Source: Cyrtodaria siliqua (Eukaryota > Mollusca > Bivalvia > Adapedonta > Hiatellidae). From it: DNA of 64,000 nucleotides. The notes beneath the pieces are model-generated. The model was not told the origin of the DNA and did not search any database. It worked only from the letters and a program-made list of their open reading frames with translations. The stretch spans positions 1 through 64,000 of the forward strand of contig JAWPHD010004387.1 of assembly GCA_037043455.1 (NCBI GenBank). The letters are read 5' to 3'. A program made the translations under genes and the position numbers. This document shows, one piece after another, positions 34,352 to 46,760 of this stretch (position 1 is its first letter; each line of letters starts with the position of its first letter).

Positions 34352-34608
34352 ACATTTTGTGGTCCGAGTATAAACTTTCATACACCATCCAACCCCTTAT
34401 CCAAGAAGCGAACACGGGATTGGCTCGGGGTATGAAACAGAACCTTTATTTCGCCTTAAAAAGTTTGCATATTGTAACATTAAAACATTTAATATGTAGT
34501 TTATAAACTGTTTATCGCAGTTTTTCAGTTAAAATGTTTTTAAACATGTTTTATTTCCAAAATATCCGTATAAAATGCTGCTATTACAAGCTTTCCCATC
34601 GCGTAATG
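34352..34608. mobile_element. MITE family M1, copy 1
   Basis: Shares with 44362-44608: GTGGTCCGAGTAT, TATTGTAACATTAAAACATTT and AGCTTTCCCATCGC. It lies in TNF intron 3 about 350 bp before exon 4. The left terminus is degraded. Confidence 0.65.
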
Positions 34609-34961
34609 AAAAATACAAAATATATAGTTTATTCATATACTATATATCTGAGTTGTTTATCATTTATCTTTTACTCTGCAGTATGTGTATATGTACGCTA
34701 AAGCAGGGAAGATTTCGTTTTCAATTAAAAATCACCTAATATAAAGACCAAATCAGAAATATATTTTGTTTTCCCTTTGTCGCTAGATTTGTGAGTTTTC
34801 AGATACTACTATTGTGAGACCGTTATGGCTCACACATAGCTATGTCTACTACAAACAGTTGGCCCAAGTGTGCACCAGTGTTCCAATTTGATTAATACTA
34901 ACTGTGACAATTTACATATTTGTATAGTGTCATGTCATACTAATTGTTTATCTTTCAATAG

Positions 34962-35118
34962 GTAGTTGGAACTATATCAACTGGTCACGTGGTAATGTGG
35001 TGGAAGGACGCCTGACCTTGACAGAAGATAGTACAGCCATACGAGTGACAACAGGAGGTTATTACTTCCTTTATAGCCGTGTACGCTTCTGTAGACATGC
35101 CAGTGCCAATGTTCTGAG
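34962..35118 (+). CDS. TNF-superfamily ligand, coding exon 4 (first half of TNF homology domain)
   Basis: This 157-bp exon lies between TTTCAATAG and AG|GTATGT and encodes residues 485-535 with split codons at both ends. It carries the most recognisable family signature: SWNYINW near the start, then an RLTLTEDSTAIRV strand, then GGYYFLYSRVRF. The last matches the conserved Gly-x-Tyr-Phe-(V/I/L)-Tyr-Ser-x-Val-x-Phe strand of TNF homology domains. One Cys follows that strand. Entry in phase 1 restores a Gly with exon 3, and exit in phase 2 restores a Ser with exon 5. This motif is the main reason for the gene-level call. Confidence 0.9.
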
Positions 35119-36234
35119 GTATGTGTTTTTAATCTATATTAGCGGATGGGTATCATAGTTCTAATGGTTTAATATTATACTTACCATTGATCCTATGACG
35201 CAGTCTATAGCAAATATTAGTAGGTATGCGGCACGAACCCATCCATACTTTCCAGCGAAGTTTCTGACGAGATCACGTAGTTACTGCATAAAACTACAGC
35301 ATTTCAATTGAATAAAGTTTTAATACCACACCTCCATAGGTCGCGTCATTACTCTATGGTAGGATCATAAGCGCTAATATTCTTACAGCTAAGACAACCT
35401 TTATCAATACAGTCTTTCAATTTAAGACGAGTCTTGCGTGTATATAATTGATTTCTGAAAACAATGTTTGCGAAAGAATACTGATAAGTCACACCAATTG
35501 ATTTCTACCATTAGAAGTCCGTAACCTCTATTAAATTATATCATCCAATTACCATAATCCGTGCCCATTGTTATCATATCTTTTTAATATTTTGAGTTGT
35601 ATCTAATAAACAATTTTGCCTAGTGTCATTTAGCATCGGCCACGCTGTCTGCTTGTGATTTCATGCTGTGCGGATTGGTAATCAATTAGACAAGCTATAT
35701 ATGCGTGGATACAAGTCAGGTAAACCGATCCTCAGTGTCATTTTGTCATGAGCGGTTATTAAGTTTCGTTTGGTTGGTTGTTAACAAATATAGTGTTTGT
35801 TCATGCTTCATATGTTTAAGGAGTCTTATGGTTAACAAAGCTTGATAAAATAAGTCGTGATTTGCTTGAGCTTGTACCCAATTGCCTTCCTGTTGCAATT
35901 AAATCAGCAGTTAGGATATTATAATAATCTTATACGAGCCTCAGGTTAAAAAAGCCAGTTACACATCTGGTTGGAGTTTTCCTGTCTGAATCGGATACAC
36001 AGATTGATTATGTTTTCTTAAATATATTTGACATTTTGTTAAACAATATTTGAGAACTGTTTCCCATAAGAAAGTTATCAAAATTATAAAACGATCTTTC
36101 TAAACTGCAGCAACTTCTAGTTTCATCTTCTTTACCAGTGGGCAAGAAAAAGTTTTATACCATGTTTAAATGTGGATTTTACTAACTGGTGCAAGAATAA
36201 CATTAGCATTAATGTAACATTATGTCAATGTTGA
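35119..36234. other. TNF intron 4, 5' part, nothing recognised
   Basis: AT-rich intronic sequence without open frames or clear repeats. Confidence 0.4.
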
Positions 36235-36342
36235 ACTATACTGCTTGAACCTTTTGATATAGTGTAAATAAAAACATCGCCGACAGGTTATATTCTCTAA
36301 CAAACGAGGCAGCATTAATAGGCAATATATGTATAACACTTA
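36235..36342 (-). mobile_element. Penelope-like copy, 3' piece (left of the gypsy insertion)
   Basis: Matches the 3' UTR of the 32226-33840 copy (CGACAGGTTATATTCTC, GGCAGCATTAATAGGCAATA). The rest of this copy resumes at about 42551 with CAACAGCCTAGAAAGCCACA. Confidence 0.65.
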
Positions 36343-37431
36343 TGTAATAGGGGCTTCTAGGGACCCGTAGTTACAGACAAAAACACTTCTTCATGTTTCC
36401 ACATTTATCTCATAAATCAATCGATAACCACTGAAATATATTAAAATTACAATAAATATATGCATTCATCAATACATCATATTACTTTCTCACTTAACAT
36501 CAATAGAATTAATACTTTCTCCCACAACACAATTTACAATACAATACAATGAATTACAATACTGTGAATTACAATATAGTGCCTTACAATATATTGCAAT
36601 GCCATTTACAATAACATTTAATAAATAGCCAATGATCATCTTGTAATTCAAAAGATATTTAAAATACAATGCTCATCATTAATTACATTTAAAGATACAT
36701 GACACCTTTAAATATGAATGACTCAATAGCATTACATTAATCTTCTACAAATAACTTACAAGCATATGGTGCTATGGTGTTCCTGATGATTTTATACAAT
36801 CACGTCAATATACCTCACATCGTCAACTTCTCATACCTGTATATTAAATGATGGAATAATCAATACACACGTAAATCTTCCATGAACACATTTAGGCTAT
36901 AATGAGATTTTAGGTACATATATAATTATAGGTTGTTTGCGTCTCCTTATTTAACATATACAATTAGCATAGTTACTCGTCTCATATTGCTTACATATGA
37001 ATACAAAGACATATATTTCCATTAGATTTAAACACATAAAATACAAATCAAGCTCTCCACATGTCATTTCATTAGGTGCGATGAAATACCTTCTTGAAAG
37101 TATTCTTATAAAAAATATATGCAGACATTAAAACACTTAAAGTGATACAGATTTTGAAACACTTTCTTTCCACACAATTTACACACTTGTAAACATGTGT
37201 TTTGCATTCATCAACACAATTCAAAACAAAAGAATATATCATAAAATAAACTTACCCAAATTCCTCCTTCCTTAATTAACACTCTATACTTTAATAATTA
37301 CTGATTGTATTAACTTATTTAACTTGCTTTACAAGTGTCCAATTTGAATTACACAATTTGAGAAAACTCCATTTTAACATTCTAGATCTTTTCCCTTTAA
37401 ATATTTCCTTCCAACTGCCCAGAAGGTAGTT

Positions 37432-40337
37432 TCATGATTTAGGCGGTAAAATATACAACCAATAAAATTGAAGCATTATGAACTGGCACCGTTCACACTT
37501 AGAGATCCACTTCTCTACATCACTGGTTATACCGGGCCAATAAAATCTGTCCTTAACTAACGATAATGTTCTGTCACGTCCTGGGTGTCCGACTTCATCA
37601 TGTAAACCTGTTAAAACTTCAGAAATAAAAGTTTCTGGTATAACAAGTTGTAACCTGTCCTCCCCACTGATATTAATTTTCCTGTAAAGAACCGAACGTA
37701 TTAGCGTTAAATGGTCAAATGCTTTAAGGAAGCCAATATTCGTCTTGCTAGTGGGAATACTCTCTCTGGATGGTTTCCTGCTGTCTTTCACAGCTTGAAT
37801 CCAAGTTTTAAGGATAGGATCACTTCCTTGGATTCGTCTCCAGTCTCTGTCCGTATATCCTATAACTCCATCTGTCTCGTCATCATCGGGAATCTCTGTA
37901 CCTACAGCTAGATTGAAAATATACGGATCTACATCAATGCTATTACATATTGCATTAACTGTTGATTCATCAATAGTTTCTGTAGGCAACCTGCTAAGTG
38001 CATCTGCATCTTGATTGTTCTTTCCTGGGCGATATTTAATCTCAAAATCAAAATTTGCTAGAGAGGCTGCCCATCTATGACCTGTTGCATCCAGTTTAGC
38101 TGTTGATAAAATGTATGTTAAGGGGTTATTGTCCGTTAACACAAGAAATTTCTGGCTGCCCTGTAAATAATCACTGTATTTTTCTGTTACTGACCATTTC
38201 AAGCATAAAAATTCAAGTTTATGGCCAGAATAATTATTTTCACTCTTCGTCAGCCCTCTGCTTGCATAACTGATTACTCTTTTCTGTCCGTCCTGTATTT
38301 GATATAAAACTGCACCTAAACCTTTACTAGAGGCATCTGTATGTAGTTCAAAAGGAAGAGAAAAATCTGCAAATCCTAAAATAGGAAAAGATACTAAACA
38401 ATCTTTTAGTGTATTAAAGGATGTTTGTTCTTCTGGACCCCTTTACCATACTCTTTGTGTTGGGTTCTTCTGTTTCTCTCTCTTTTGTCCCTTTTTCTGC
38501 TTCTTTGCAGTGGTTGGCATGATATCTGTAAGAGGTTTGGAAATTAGTGCAAAGTTCTTAACAAATTTTCTATAATAGCCTGCAAAGCCTATAAATTTAC
38601 GGACATCTTCTGGTGTTTTGGGTGTTGGCCAGTTCTTGACTTTGTCAATCTTTCCTGGATCTGGTTCAATCCCTTGTTCTGAAACAACATGACCTACATA
38701 TGTGACTTTTTCCTGTAAGAAAAAAAACATTTCTTGGGAGATAATTTAAAATTGTGTTCTCTTAATCTTGACAACACTTGTGCTATTCTCTCTAGGTGCT
38801 CAGCATATGTTTTGCTAAAAATTATCAAATCATCTAAAAATATAAAACAAATGCTTAAGTGCAAATCTCCTAAACAACTTTCCATCAGCCTTTGGTAGGT
38901 CGCTGGACTATTGGACAAACCGAAAGGTAGCCGGTTGAACTCCCAAAAACCTAGTGGGCCCACTGTAAAAGCAGTCCTTTTCTTATGACTTTCAAGTACT
39001 TCTACCTGATGGTACCCGCTCTTCATATCTAAAACAGTAAAATATTTATTTCCTGAAAGTGCATCCAGTATTTCTTCAATTCTGGGAAGTGCGTAGGAGT
39101 CTTTTATAGTTCTTTGGTTTAACTGCCTATAATCGACACACATACGTATTTCACCAGACTTCTTCCTAATTAAAACAATGTTAGAACTCCATGGTGAATG
39201 TGACTTTCTTATCACTCCTGCATCTGAAAGTTGCTGTAAATGATTACGAACTTCCTCGTAAGCCGATGGTGGTATAAATCTATGTCTCTGTTTAAAAGGA
39301 ATTTCATTCTCTAAATCTATTCTATGTTTAACTGAAGCATTCAGTCCAATGTCTGTGTCGCTTGTTGAAAATATATCACTGAAAGAAAGGATAAGGTTTT
39401 CTAATTGACTATGTTGTTCTTTATTTAAACCCTCAGAACCAATATGAATTTGATCAAGTAATGACTGTATTTCATCTGTCTGTTCTGTTGCTGCATGTTG
39501 ATCTAAGCCTGTAACAGAAACTGGTTGAATCTCACAAAGTATTTCTTGTGGTTGAATGGTAACTGTTCTGGTAGTAATATTAGATATATGAACTTCAACG
39601 TATCCGGTTTTCTTGTAACTGTAAGAAATCAAAGTCGGTTCAATATCTATATCCTCTGGCAAATTGCTAAGTTTTGATTCTGTAAGCATAGCACATGTAT
39701 TTGAATGTGGAATCTCTTTGTCAATGGTTCCTGCAACAATAATTGAACTATTTGGTGGAAGAGTTACTTTCTTTCTTTCGGCACACTTGACAATTCCTAA
39801 TGTATTCTTGTTCCTCTCGAGCTCCTTGCTACTAATTACCATACTTCTAAAAGCTAAATATAAAGGAACCTGTAATGGCGCTTTCTGTGAAAATTTATCA
39901 CCGTAACTGTCCTTGCAATCCTGCATAAAACCCTGTAAAACGTTTGTTCCTATTATAACAGTTGTATCACCGGCTTTCACATCCTCTAAAACAAACATTA
40001 AACATTCCCTTTCCTTGCTAGGATCTAATGCTGCAATGGATATGTTAACAATTATGTATCCTTTATATGGCATAGAATTGCCATTGGCACATTCTATAGA
40101 TACCACGTGGTCTAATCTCTGCATCTCTATGTCACTCAGGTGTTGGTTATAAAACGATTCTGAAAGAGAACTAATACTAGCACCTGTATCTAACAGTGCT
40201 GACATTTCATGTCCATTTATAGAAACTAAGGTGTCATTTGACTGTCCAACTAAACCATCTGGAATAGAAATTTTATTTAATTTAGCATTAATTTGACTAT
40301 TGGGGCTGAATGGTGTGAAGTCTATTTGCCCCTCCAC
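37432..40337 (-). pseudogene. pol: Ty3/gypsy Pol: protease, RT, RNase H, truncated integrase
   Basis: From 40337 a 547-residue frame holds an aspartic protease motif LDTGAS (about 49-54) and an RT domain (VDYRQLN, DMKSGYHQV, FGLSNSPATYQR, catalytic FLDD at about 500-503). A frame change in an A-rich run near 38717-38725 is needed to continue into KVTYVGHVVSEQG at 38443-38730. An in-frame TAA at 38443 follows QRVW. The RNase H then continues (HTDASSKGLGAVLYQ, LVLTDNNPLTY) in the same frame. The integrase zinc domain is present (HDEVGHPGRDR ... CERC), but the catalytic core is missing: the frame ends about 18 residues later. Pol is therefore inactive as sequenced. Confidence 0.85.
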
Positions 40338-41359
40338 ATAGACTTGTTGCAGTTTAAATAGGCATCATGTTTCCTAGAATGATCCAAATTTGCACGACAA
40401 CCAAGTTGTACATGCCCTTCCTGTCCGCATCGCCAACAAACAACTTTCCTTTGTTGTTGTTGTTTACTGCCATCATACTGCTGCTGCAGTGGCGGTTGCT
40501 GCTTCTGCTGCTGCTGAAACTTTCTCGGGCGATGATCTTGAAAATAATTATCATTAGAAGCATAATGTTTAGTTATCAAGTCATTCACCTCTGCTTCCAA
40601 TTTCTTAATTGATGCTTGATGCACATCACCTATTGGCTCTTTTCCAACCTGTTGCGCTTTACATGTAAACGAAGTAGCCTTGTGCTCTTGTTCCATCTTT
40701 CTCAAATCGAATCTAAAAGAATCAAAATCTGTGTAAGCGTTTTTCATAAATGCACACACATCTTTCATATGCGAGTTCAATCCTGCAAATAATTGAGAAC
40801 ATGGAAACTTGCTACTGTCCGATGGTTTAACAACATTGTTCTCTACTGCATGCTGCATTGTGTCCTCCAGGTTGGTAGCAAATGTGGCAACATCATCTTT
40901 ACCCTGTATCATTCTGAAAAATGTGGCTAATATATCTGTGCCTTGATCAACAGATCCATAAGCTGACTCAAATTTCTTCTGTATTTCTGCAATGTCAACA
41001 TCTTGTCCTAAATTCCTTAAGATTTTCGCTGCATCTCCTTTGACTGACCTTCTAATTGCCTGTTTGATTGAATCAACAGAATGTTCTTTTTCTGAAAGAA
41101 GACAATTCAATTCATATTTCCAGGTTTCATAAGTGGAAATGTCTGAAAAAGAAATTAATCTTGGTGGTTGCACATGCTTCTGTATAACCACTGATGGCGG
41201 AGAAATAACTGGTTTGACTTCGCCCACTGCACCTGATGCTACAGTTTCTTTCATCCAATTAGACAAGTCCTCTTTCGTGTCTGATTTAGGTTTCAAACCC
41301 AACTCCTTAAAAGCTTTAACCAAATTGGCTATTTCCTCTGTTGAAAATTCAGTCGACAT
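40322..41359 (-). CDS. gag: Ty3/gypsy Gag-like protein
   Basis: A 345-residue intact frame. The N-terminal two thirds are helical and charged, as in retrotransposon capsid precursors (LISFSDISTYETWKYELN block, then YGSVDQGTDILATFFRMIQG). A Gln-rich stretch precedes a single zinc knuckle of the form C-x2-C-x4-H-x4-C (CWRCGQEGHVQLGC, about residues 308-321). It is the first gene of the element and overlaps pol by 16 nt in the -1 frame. It would package element RNA; no activity is implied, as the element is damaged downstream. Confidence 0.85.
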   Translation of the reverse strand: MSTEFSTEEIANLVKAFKELGLKPKSDTKEDLSNWMKETVASGAVGEVKPVISPPSVVIQKHVQPPRLISFSDISTYETWKYELNCLLSEKEHSVDSIKQAIRRSVKGDAAKILRNLGQDVDIAEIQKKFESAYGSVDQGTDILATFFRMIQGKDDVATFATNLEDTMQHAVENNVVKPSDSSKFPCSQLFAGLNSHMKDVCAFMKNAYTDFDSFRFDLRKMEQEHKATSFTCKAQQVGKEPIGDVHQASIKKLEAEVNDLITKHYASNDNYFQDHRPRKFQQQQKQQPPLQQQYDGSKQQQQRKVVCWRCGQEGHVQLGCRANLDHSRKHDAYLNCNKSMWRGK

Positions 41360-42550
41360 TTTTAAACAATATCAAATGCATACAATATCAAAATAATACA
41401 AAATGACAAAGTCTAAATCATAATCTACAAAGCTGTAATTAAAATATCACATTAATAATCCACATATTCTATATCACAAAAGGGAGTTAATTCCAATTGT
41501 CACTGTAAAGGGAAGTAATTCACTGTAAACTCACAATATAACAATGACTAATTACTGCTCACACTGCTGGGCTGTTTAATCTATCTGTACTTCTGCAATG
41601 CTATCAACCGAATATAATCTAGCTGCAAAATGAATTTCAATTATTAAATCTCAATCATGTTTATCTTATCTCACTGGAATATTAAACAAAATAAACAACA
41701 ACCCTATTTCAACTATTTAGTAGACGATCTTTTACGCCGTCACTAATTCAACTATCATAGCTCTACCTTCTAAGCGTATACTATCTAATATCCTAAACTT
41801 CCAAAAATAATTGATTTAAACCAATAATTAACTAAGTAACCTCTTAACTCTCATTGGACCGTACACAAAAAAATGAATGAATAAAAAAATAGTAAAGTCA
41901 AATTTCAAATAATTTTAATCAAAAAAAAAATTCAAAACAAAAAAAATAAATAATTAAACAATTTCAAAATTAATTTTTAATAAAAAAAAATTCAAAGTAT
42001 ATCTCTATAACGTAACTTTGCTATTAAATTTACAGAGTGTAAACTAAAGAACAGAACTATTCCTTAATAAATAATCTGATTTAACGTTTCAAATAATCTG
42101 GCTGACAGCTGCAAAACACAAGTCTACAATTCGATCAACCTGCAAATATGTTAACACATTTATTTTTCACTCACACAAATACTTGACTCACTCAGTAACT
42201 CCATATTATCACTATGTTGATACACCACATCTTATACAGTATATGTCCAGGTAATTTCCGGGTAATTAGTGTCAGGTGAGATGTAGGTCAGTTCCTCCAT
42301 TGTAATTGTCCAATCAAAATAATGTTACACTTCAATACACATATCAATATATTGGTCACTGTTAAAGGTACACTTCCATAATACAGTTAAAGGTATACTT
42401 CCTTCCATAAGGTTAAAGGTACACTTTCTACAATATAGTTAAAGGTACACTTCCTATACTATCGTTAAAGGTACTTATCGTAATGAACTTAACTATTTAA
42501 AAGAATATAAAACAATCAATCTTTAGTGAGAACTGACTACCACACATACA

Positions 42551-43140
42551 TGATCATGTATGTTTGAATATAAAAAAGCAACAGCCTAGAAAGCCACAAG
42601 GCAAGTACTCAATGACGTGGCAGAAGTTAGAAAAACAAGAGAACAAACCGTTAAGGGTCGACAAGACAATATTTAAAACAAATATCAAACGCTACCGTCC
42701 TTTGCAGATTTAGATAGACGTCATTATAGTGTGCACAATCTGTCCAGTCATCGCACAGTCAAAGAGGAAAGCATAGTCGCGAACTGTAACTGGGTCAACC
42801 ACTAAAAATGCAGTGCGTTGAACGATTATAGAGTCATAACCTCTTCTGATATAACCTCTTCTGATACACGTTATAATAAGTTTAGTACATATTGTATGAA
42901 AGTGATTATGACCAAGGATCGTACTAAGTTTGTAAATCGCGTCAGCATAGAAGTCAGGTTGTGATAGTCGTTGTCGCAGAAGAGTTCTTAAATTATTTTT
43001 ACATTTTAAAAGTAGATCGGAGTTACGATAATCAAGTTTTGCAAGGTTTATCGAAGTTTATGGCAACGGTAGCCTTGCTAGAGTCCTCAACACGACTACT
43101 TAGAAAAACGAATAAGTTGAGAAGCAACTGTATTTTTGAG
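42551..43140 (-). mobile_element. Penelope-like copy, 5' piece (right of the gypsy insertion)
   Basis: Aligned with the 32521-33130 copy: CCTAGAAAGCCACAAG, AAGTACTCAATGACGTGGCA, GTTAAGGGTCGACAAGAC, ATTATGACCAAGGATC, GAAGTCAGGTTGTGATAG and AGAGTTCTTAAATTATTTTTAC. Small frames (42961-43146 plus) are antisense sequence. It lies 460 bp before TNF exon 5. Confidence 0.65.
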
Positions 43141-43602
43141 AAGTAAAAGCTTGACGTTCATGAGAAATACCAGAACACCAGCAATTAACACGATGACTGT
43201 TCTCCCATTCAACTTCATACAACAAAATATTCTGCTTCATGCATTTTGCAATTTTTGTTTCGCTCTTTTTTTTTAATTTGAGGAACGCAAACGTTATTGG
43301 TGAATTAACTATTCATACAAAAGTATCACTACTTTCTAAATGCATACATGTTGTACATTGTTTAAAACTTAACAACTTACAACTTTTTGAATATTTCCAA
43401 AAATATATGCGCACACTTTCTTTTATGACTCAGTATATCTATAAATACAGAACAGCATAGAAAGCCACACTTAATAGACGAATGTGAATGGCTGTGACAT
43501 ACTAAATAACAACATAATAGACGAGTGTGAATGGCTGAGACATACTAAACAACAACAAAAAGAGGCACGTATTAAAACAAAGCTTACAAAACATATTTTC
43601 AG

Positions 43603-43849
43603 CAATGTGACCCTTACATTCTATGTGTCCAAGGCGAAGAATGGACAGGGTGGAGAACCCATGGAGATCGAGCAGGTCAATCAGCGGTGTATGTTTCGTG
43701 ATGGAACTTTGGAACACGAATCTACATTACAAACCATCTTGTTATTAGAGAAAGAAGACCGAATATCAGTAAGCATTCCCGAGCATCAACTTCAGTTCCT
43801 GTCACATGAACGCGGTGCGCATGCTCTTGGTATGTTTGAACTATATTAA
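43603..43849 (+). CDS. TNF-superfamily ligand, terminal coding exon 5 (second half of TNF homology domain)
   Basis: This exon starts after CATATTTTCAG in phase 2 (AG|C gives Ser536) and runs to a TAA at 43847. It encodes residues 537-617. It begins with a TLTFYVSK strand and contains EKEDRISVSI, which corresponds to the (G/E)D-x-I-x-V strand of TNF ligands. It ends with HALGMFELY, matching the family's C-terminal aromatic/Gly-(V/M/A)-Phe-x-Leu strand. The acceptor lies 8.5 kb from exon 4 because intron 4 holds nested retroelements. A candidate AATAAA lies at 44634, beyond a MITE, so the 3' UTR could include that MITE. The summed coding length over five exons is divisible by three. Confidence 0.88.
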
Positions 43850-44361
43850 GTTGGGGTGACTTTGCTCATTTCATTATAAATTAAAGGCTGTTTATGGATT
43901 CTAAAATAGAAGTAAGCATATGATACAGAGTTTTTATTTAGATACTCCAAATATAATAATTCGTCACGATTAAGGATACGGATTTTGTTATTGGGTATCT
44001 CGTAATTCTGAAGTAGTACTTTATTCAACCAAACCCCTGTCTTGAGCTTTCAGTCATTATATTTGTTATCGAATCAGTGTTGTGTTTTTGGTTAACACAT
44101 ATTACGTCCACATGTCAAATGACAACAGAGGTAGAGCGATGTGACTTTGTATAAATACAAATACTTCGTTTATTTATTGCATGATCTTAATTTTGTTAAT
44201 CTTAATGAAAAACGACTGTCGAACTCAAATAGTTGTATAATCGTTACTATGGTTTCATACGTGTTCTTGTTCAGTTTCTGTTTTTACATGTCTATCTGTA
44301 ATTGATCTATAATTATTTTATTTCTTAAGCCAATCAGAGGTAACAAACAAATGAATACTCA

Positions 44362-44608
44362 CATTACGTGGTCCGAGTATTAACTTTCATACCCCATACC
44401 TGGGGTATGAAATAAAACCTTAATATCGGCTTAAACGGTTTGCTTATTGTAACATTAAAACATTTAATTTGTATTTTTAAACAGGTTATCACATTTTTTC
44501 AGTAAACAATGTTTTTAAACGTGTTTTATTGTCGAAATATCCGTTATAAAATCCTACTAATATAAGCTTTCCCATCGCTTAATGGAATTAAGGCGGGACC
44601 ACGTAATG
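44362..44608. mobile_element. MITE family M1, copy 2
   Basis: Terminal inverted repeats CATTACGTGGTCC and GGACCACGTAATG, 13 bp and exact. It lies 513 bp after the TNF stop codon and before the candidate AATAAA at 44634. Confidence 0.75.
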
Positions 44609-44934
44609 AAAAGTATTATAAAGACCCATTTAAAATAAAGTATTCATGCTTTTAATAACACAAACGTTTAGTCACTTAATCTTCGCTGACATGTACACCT
44701 GTATTGAGGTATATTTGCCATACTAGTTTAAAAACAACACCAAACTCTTATTCTATATAGTTTCTTAAATGTACACTAGCCTACGTTAGGCATATATTGC
44801 AGATAAACAAATGTCTGATTTGTTTTTTGTAAACTATATACGCAAAAATATGAATATAGACGTAAACAAGTCTGAAGTAATGCTATCACAAATTCGAAAA
44901 AAGTATTGAAACGTATTTATTTATAATGCCAGCA

Positions 44935-45090
44935 TTAAATAATAAATACTGATAAGGGAGAACCTTTGGAAGCAACAAACACAAACACAACCAAGAGAAT
45001 AAAGTAGCAGACTCGATTTTGAGTCTGTTCATGAGAGGTAATGTCAGAAGCACACCTCTCACGCCTCCGAGCACCCGGGGGCGTGAGATA
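44935..45090. repeat. Dispersed repeat family R1, copy e
   Basis: AATAAATACTGATAAGG, GAAGCAACAAACACAAACAC, AGACTCGATTTTGAGTCTGT, CACCTCTCACGCCTCCGAGC. Confidence 0.65.
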
Positions 45091-45635
45091 GCTTTCGGAG
45101 AATACTCGTAATGCTTCCGGCAATTATTCGGAACACACCGAACATATCAATGTCGGCGATTCAAAATGAGGATATCATGAATAGCGATTTTTGAATGTTT
45201 GTTAGGACGGTTTATATACGTGTATATATATATATATGGCGCATACATGACATATGCATGAAAATAAGTCCGACTTTTTTTATTTAAGTGGAGGTTTTAC
45301 GTTTTGTATGTGTGCTGTACATAGAATGGTCACGTTGATAACAATACATGTTGGGCAGGTCAACTGACAAAGAAATAAGCTATGGTCGAAATATTTAAAA
45401 CCATGTAAGATTTTTGTTCAGAGTAATGGAATTTGGCAAGATCGCATAGTCTTGACTTAAAAAACTTAATTTTATAAAACTTAAACATGGTAATAAAAAG
45501 AAAAAATAACAAGGAATTGACAATATTACAATACTTATAACATTGAATAAAAATAACACTAAGACAAGGTTGTTTATGCAAGTATCGTCTTTAATAATAT
45601 ATATATATACATGCATTTTTAAAACTGCAGTCACA
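45091..45635. other. Intergenic stretch, no gene seen
   Basis: Minus frames at 45360-45634 are AT-rich and show no domain. TA dinucleotide runs occur at 45221-45234 and 45598-45609. Confidence 0.4.
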
Positions 45636-45639
45636 TGTT

Positions 45640-46760
45640 AATGTTACTTTTATATTGCTACTGTACTATTTGTCTTTGCATGTGTATATTACGCTTATAT
45701 TGCTACTGTACAATTTGTTTTTCCGTGTGTATATTACATTTAATTGCTACTGTACAATGTGTGCTTCCGTGTGTATATTACGTTTATATTGCTACTGTAC
45801 AATTTGTGTATCCATGTGTATATTACGCTTATATTGCTACTGTTTCCGTGTGTATATTACGTTTATATGGCTACTGTACAGTTTGTGTTTTCGTGTTTAT
45901 ATTACGTTTATATTGCTATTGTACAATTTATGTGTTATGTTACGTTTATACTGCTACTTGTACAATTTGTTTTTCCGGGTTTATGACACGTTTATGTTGC
46001 TACTGTACAAATTGTGCTCTCGTGTGTATATTACGTTTATAATGCTAATGTACAATTTGTGATTTCGTGTGTATGTTACAATAACTGTATAATTTGTGTT
46101 TCCGTGTGTATATTACATTTATATTGCTACGTTACATTTTATATGTCCGGGTTTTGATACTTTTATTTTACTACTGTGCAATTTTTTTCCCGTGTTTAAT
46201 TTATATTGCTATTGTACAAGTTATGTTTTATGTTACGTTTATATTGCTATTATATAATTTATGTTTTATGTTACGTTTAAATTGCTATTGTACACTGTAT
46301 GTTTTATTTTAGGTTTATATGGCTATTTTACAATGTATGTGTTATGCTACGTTTATATTGCTATTGTATAATTTATGTTTTATGTTAGGTTTATATGGCT
46401 AATGTACAATGTATGTGTTATGCTACGTTTATATTGCTATTGTACAATTTATGTTTTATGTTACGTTTATATTGCTGTTGTATAATTTATGTTTTATGTT
46501 AGGTTTATATGGCTATTATACAATGTGTGTGTTATGCTACGTTTATATTGCTATTGTACACTTTATGTTTTATGTTATGTTTATATGGCTCTTGTACGTT
46601 ATATATTTTATGCTAGGTTTATATTGCTATTGTACAATTTATGTTTTATGCTACGTTTATTTAAATTTATTTTTTATGATAGGTTTGTACAATTTATGTT
46701 TCATGATAGGTTTATATTGCTACAGTACAATTTATGTTGCCGATTTTATCGTTTTTGGCA
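45640..46760. repeat. 45-bp and 38-bp tandem arrays
   Basis: 45640-46080 has a roughly 45-bp unit with TTATATTGCTACTGTACAAT and CGTGTGTATATTAC. 46200-46740 has a roughly 38-bp unit with TTTATGTTTTATGTTACG and TTATATTGCTATTG. Overlapping Tyr/Leu/Cys-rich frames that look membrane-like (CYCTICL, LLLYNLCF) are artefacts. Confidence 0.9.

Larger units (their letters stand above)
36343..42550 (-). mobile_element. Ty3/gypsy-type retroelement nested in a Penelope-like copy
   Basis: Gag and pol lie on the minus strand at 41359-37432. The outer limits are set by where the interrupted Penelope-like sequence stops (about 36342) and resumes (about 42551). I could not match any stretch of 36343-37430 with 41400-42550, so no LTR pair is evident. 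The left edge starts TGTAATAGGGG and the right edge ends ACCACACATACA, a TG...CA form. A short GTTAAAGGTACACTTCC array (about 42361-42475, four to five units) lies near the 5' end. Confidence 0.75.

Noticed and set aside
43484..43602. Upstream part of the 121-residue frame as coding
   Set aside because: The splice acceptor TTTTCAG at 43602 and the phase from exon 4 place the exon start at 43603; the upstream residues are intron, including a 40-bp direct repeat (GACGAATGTGAATGGCTG / GACGAGTGTGAATGGCTG).
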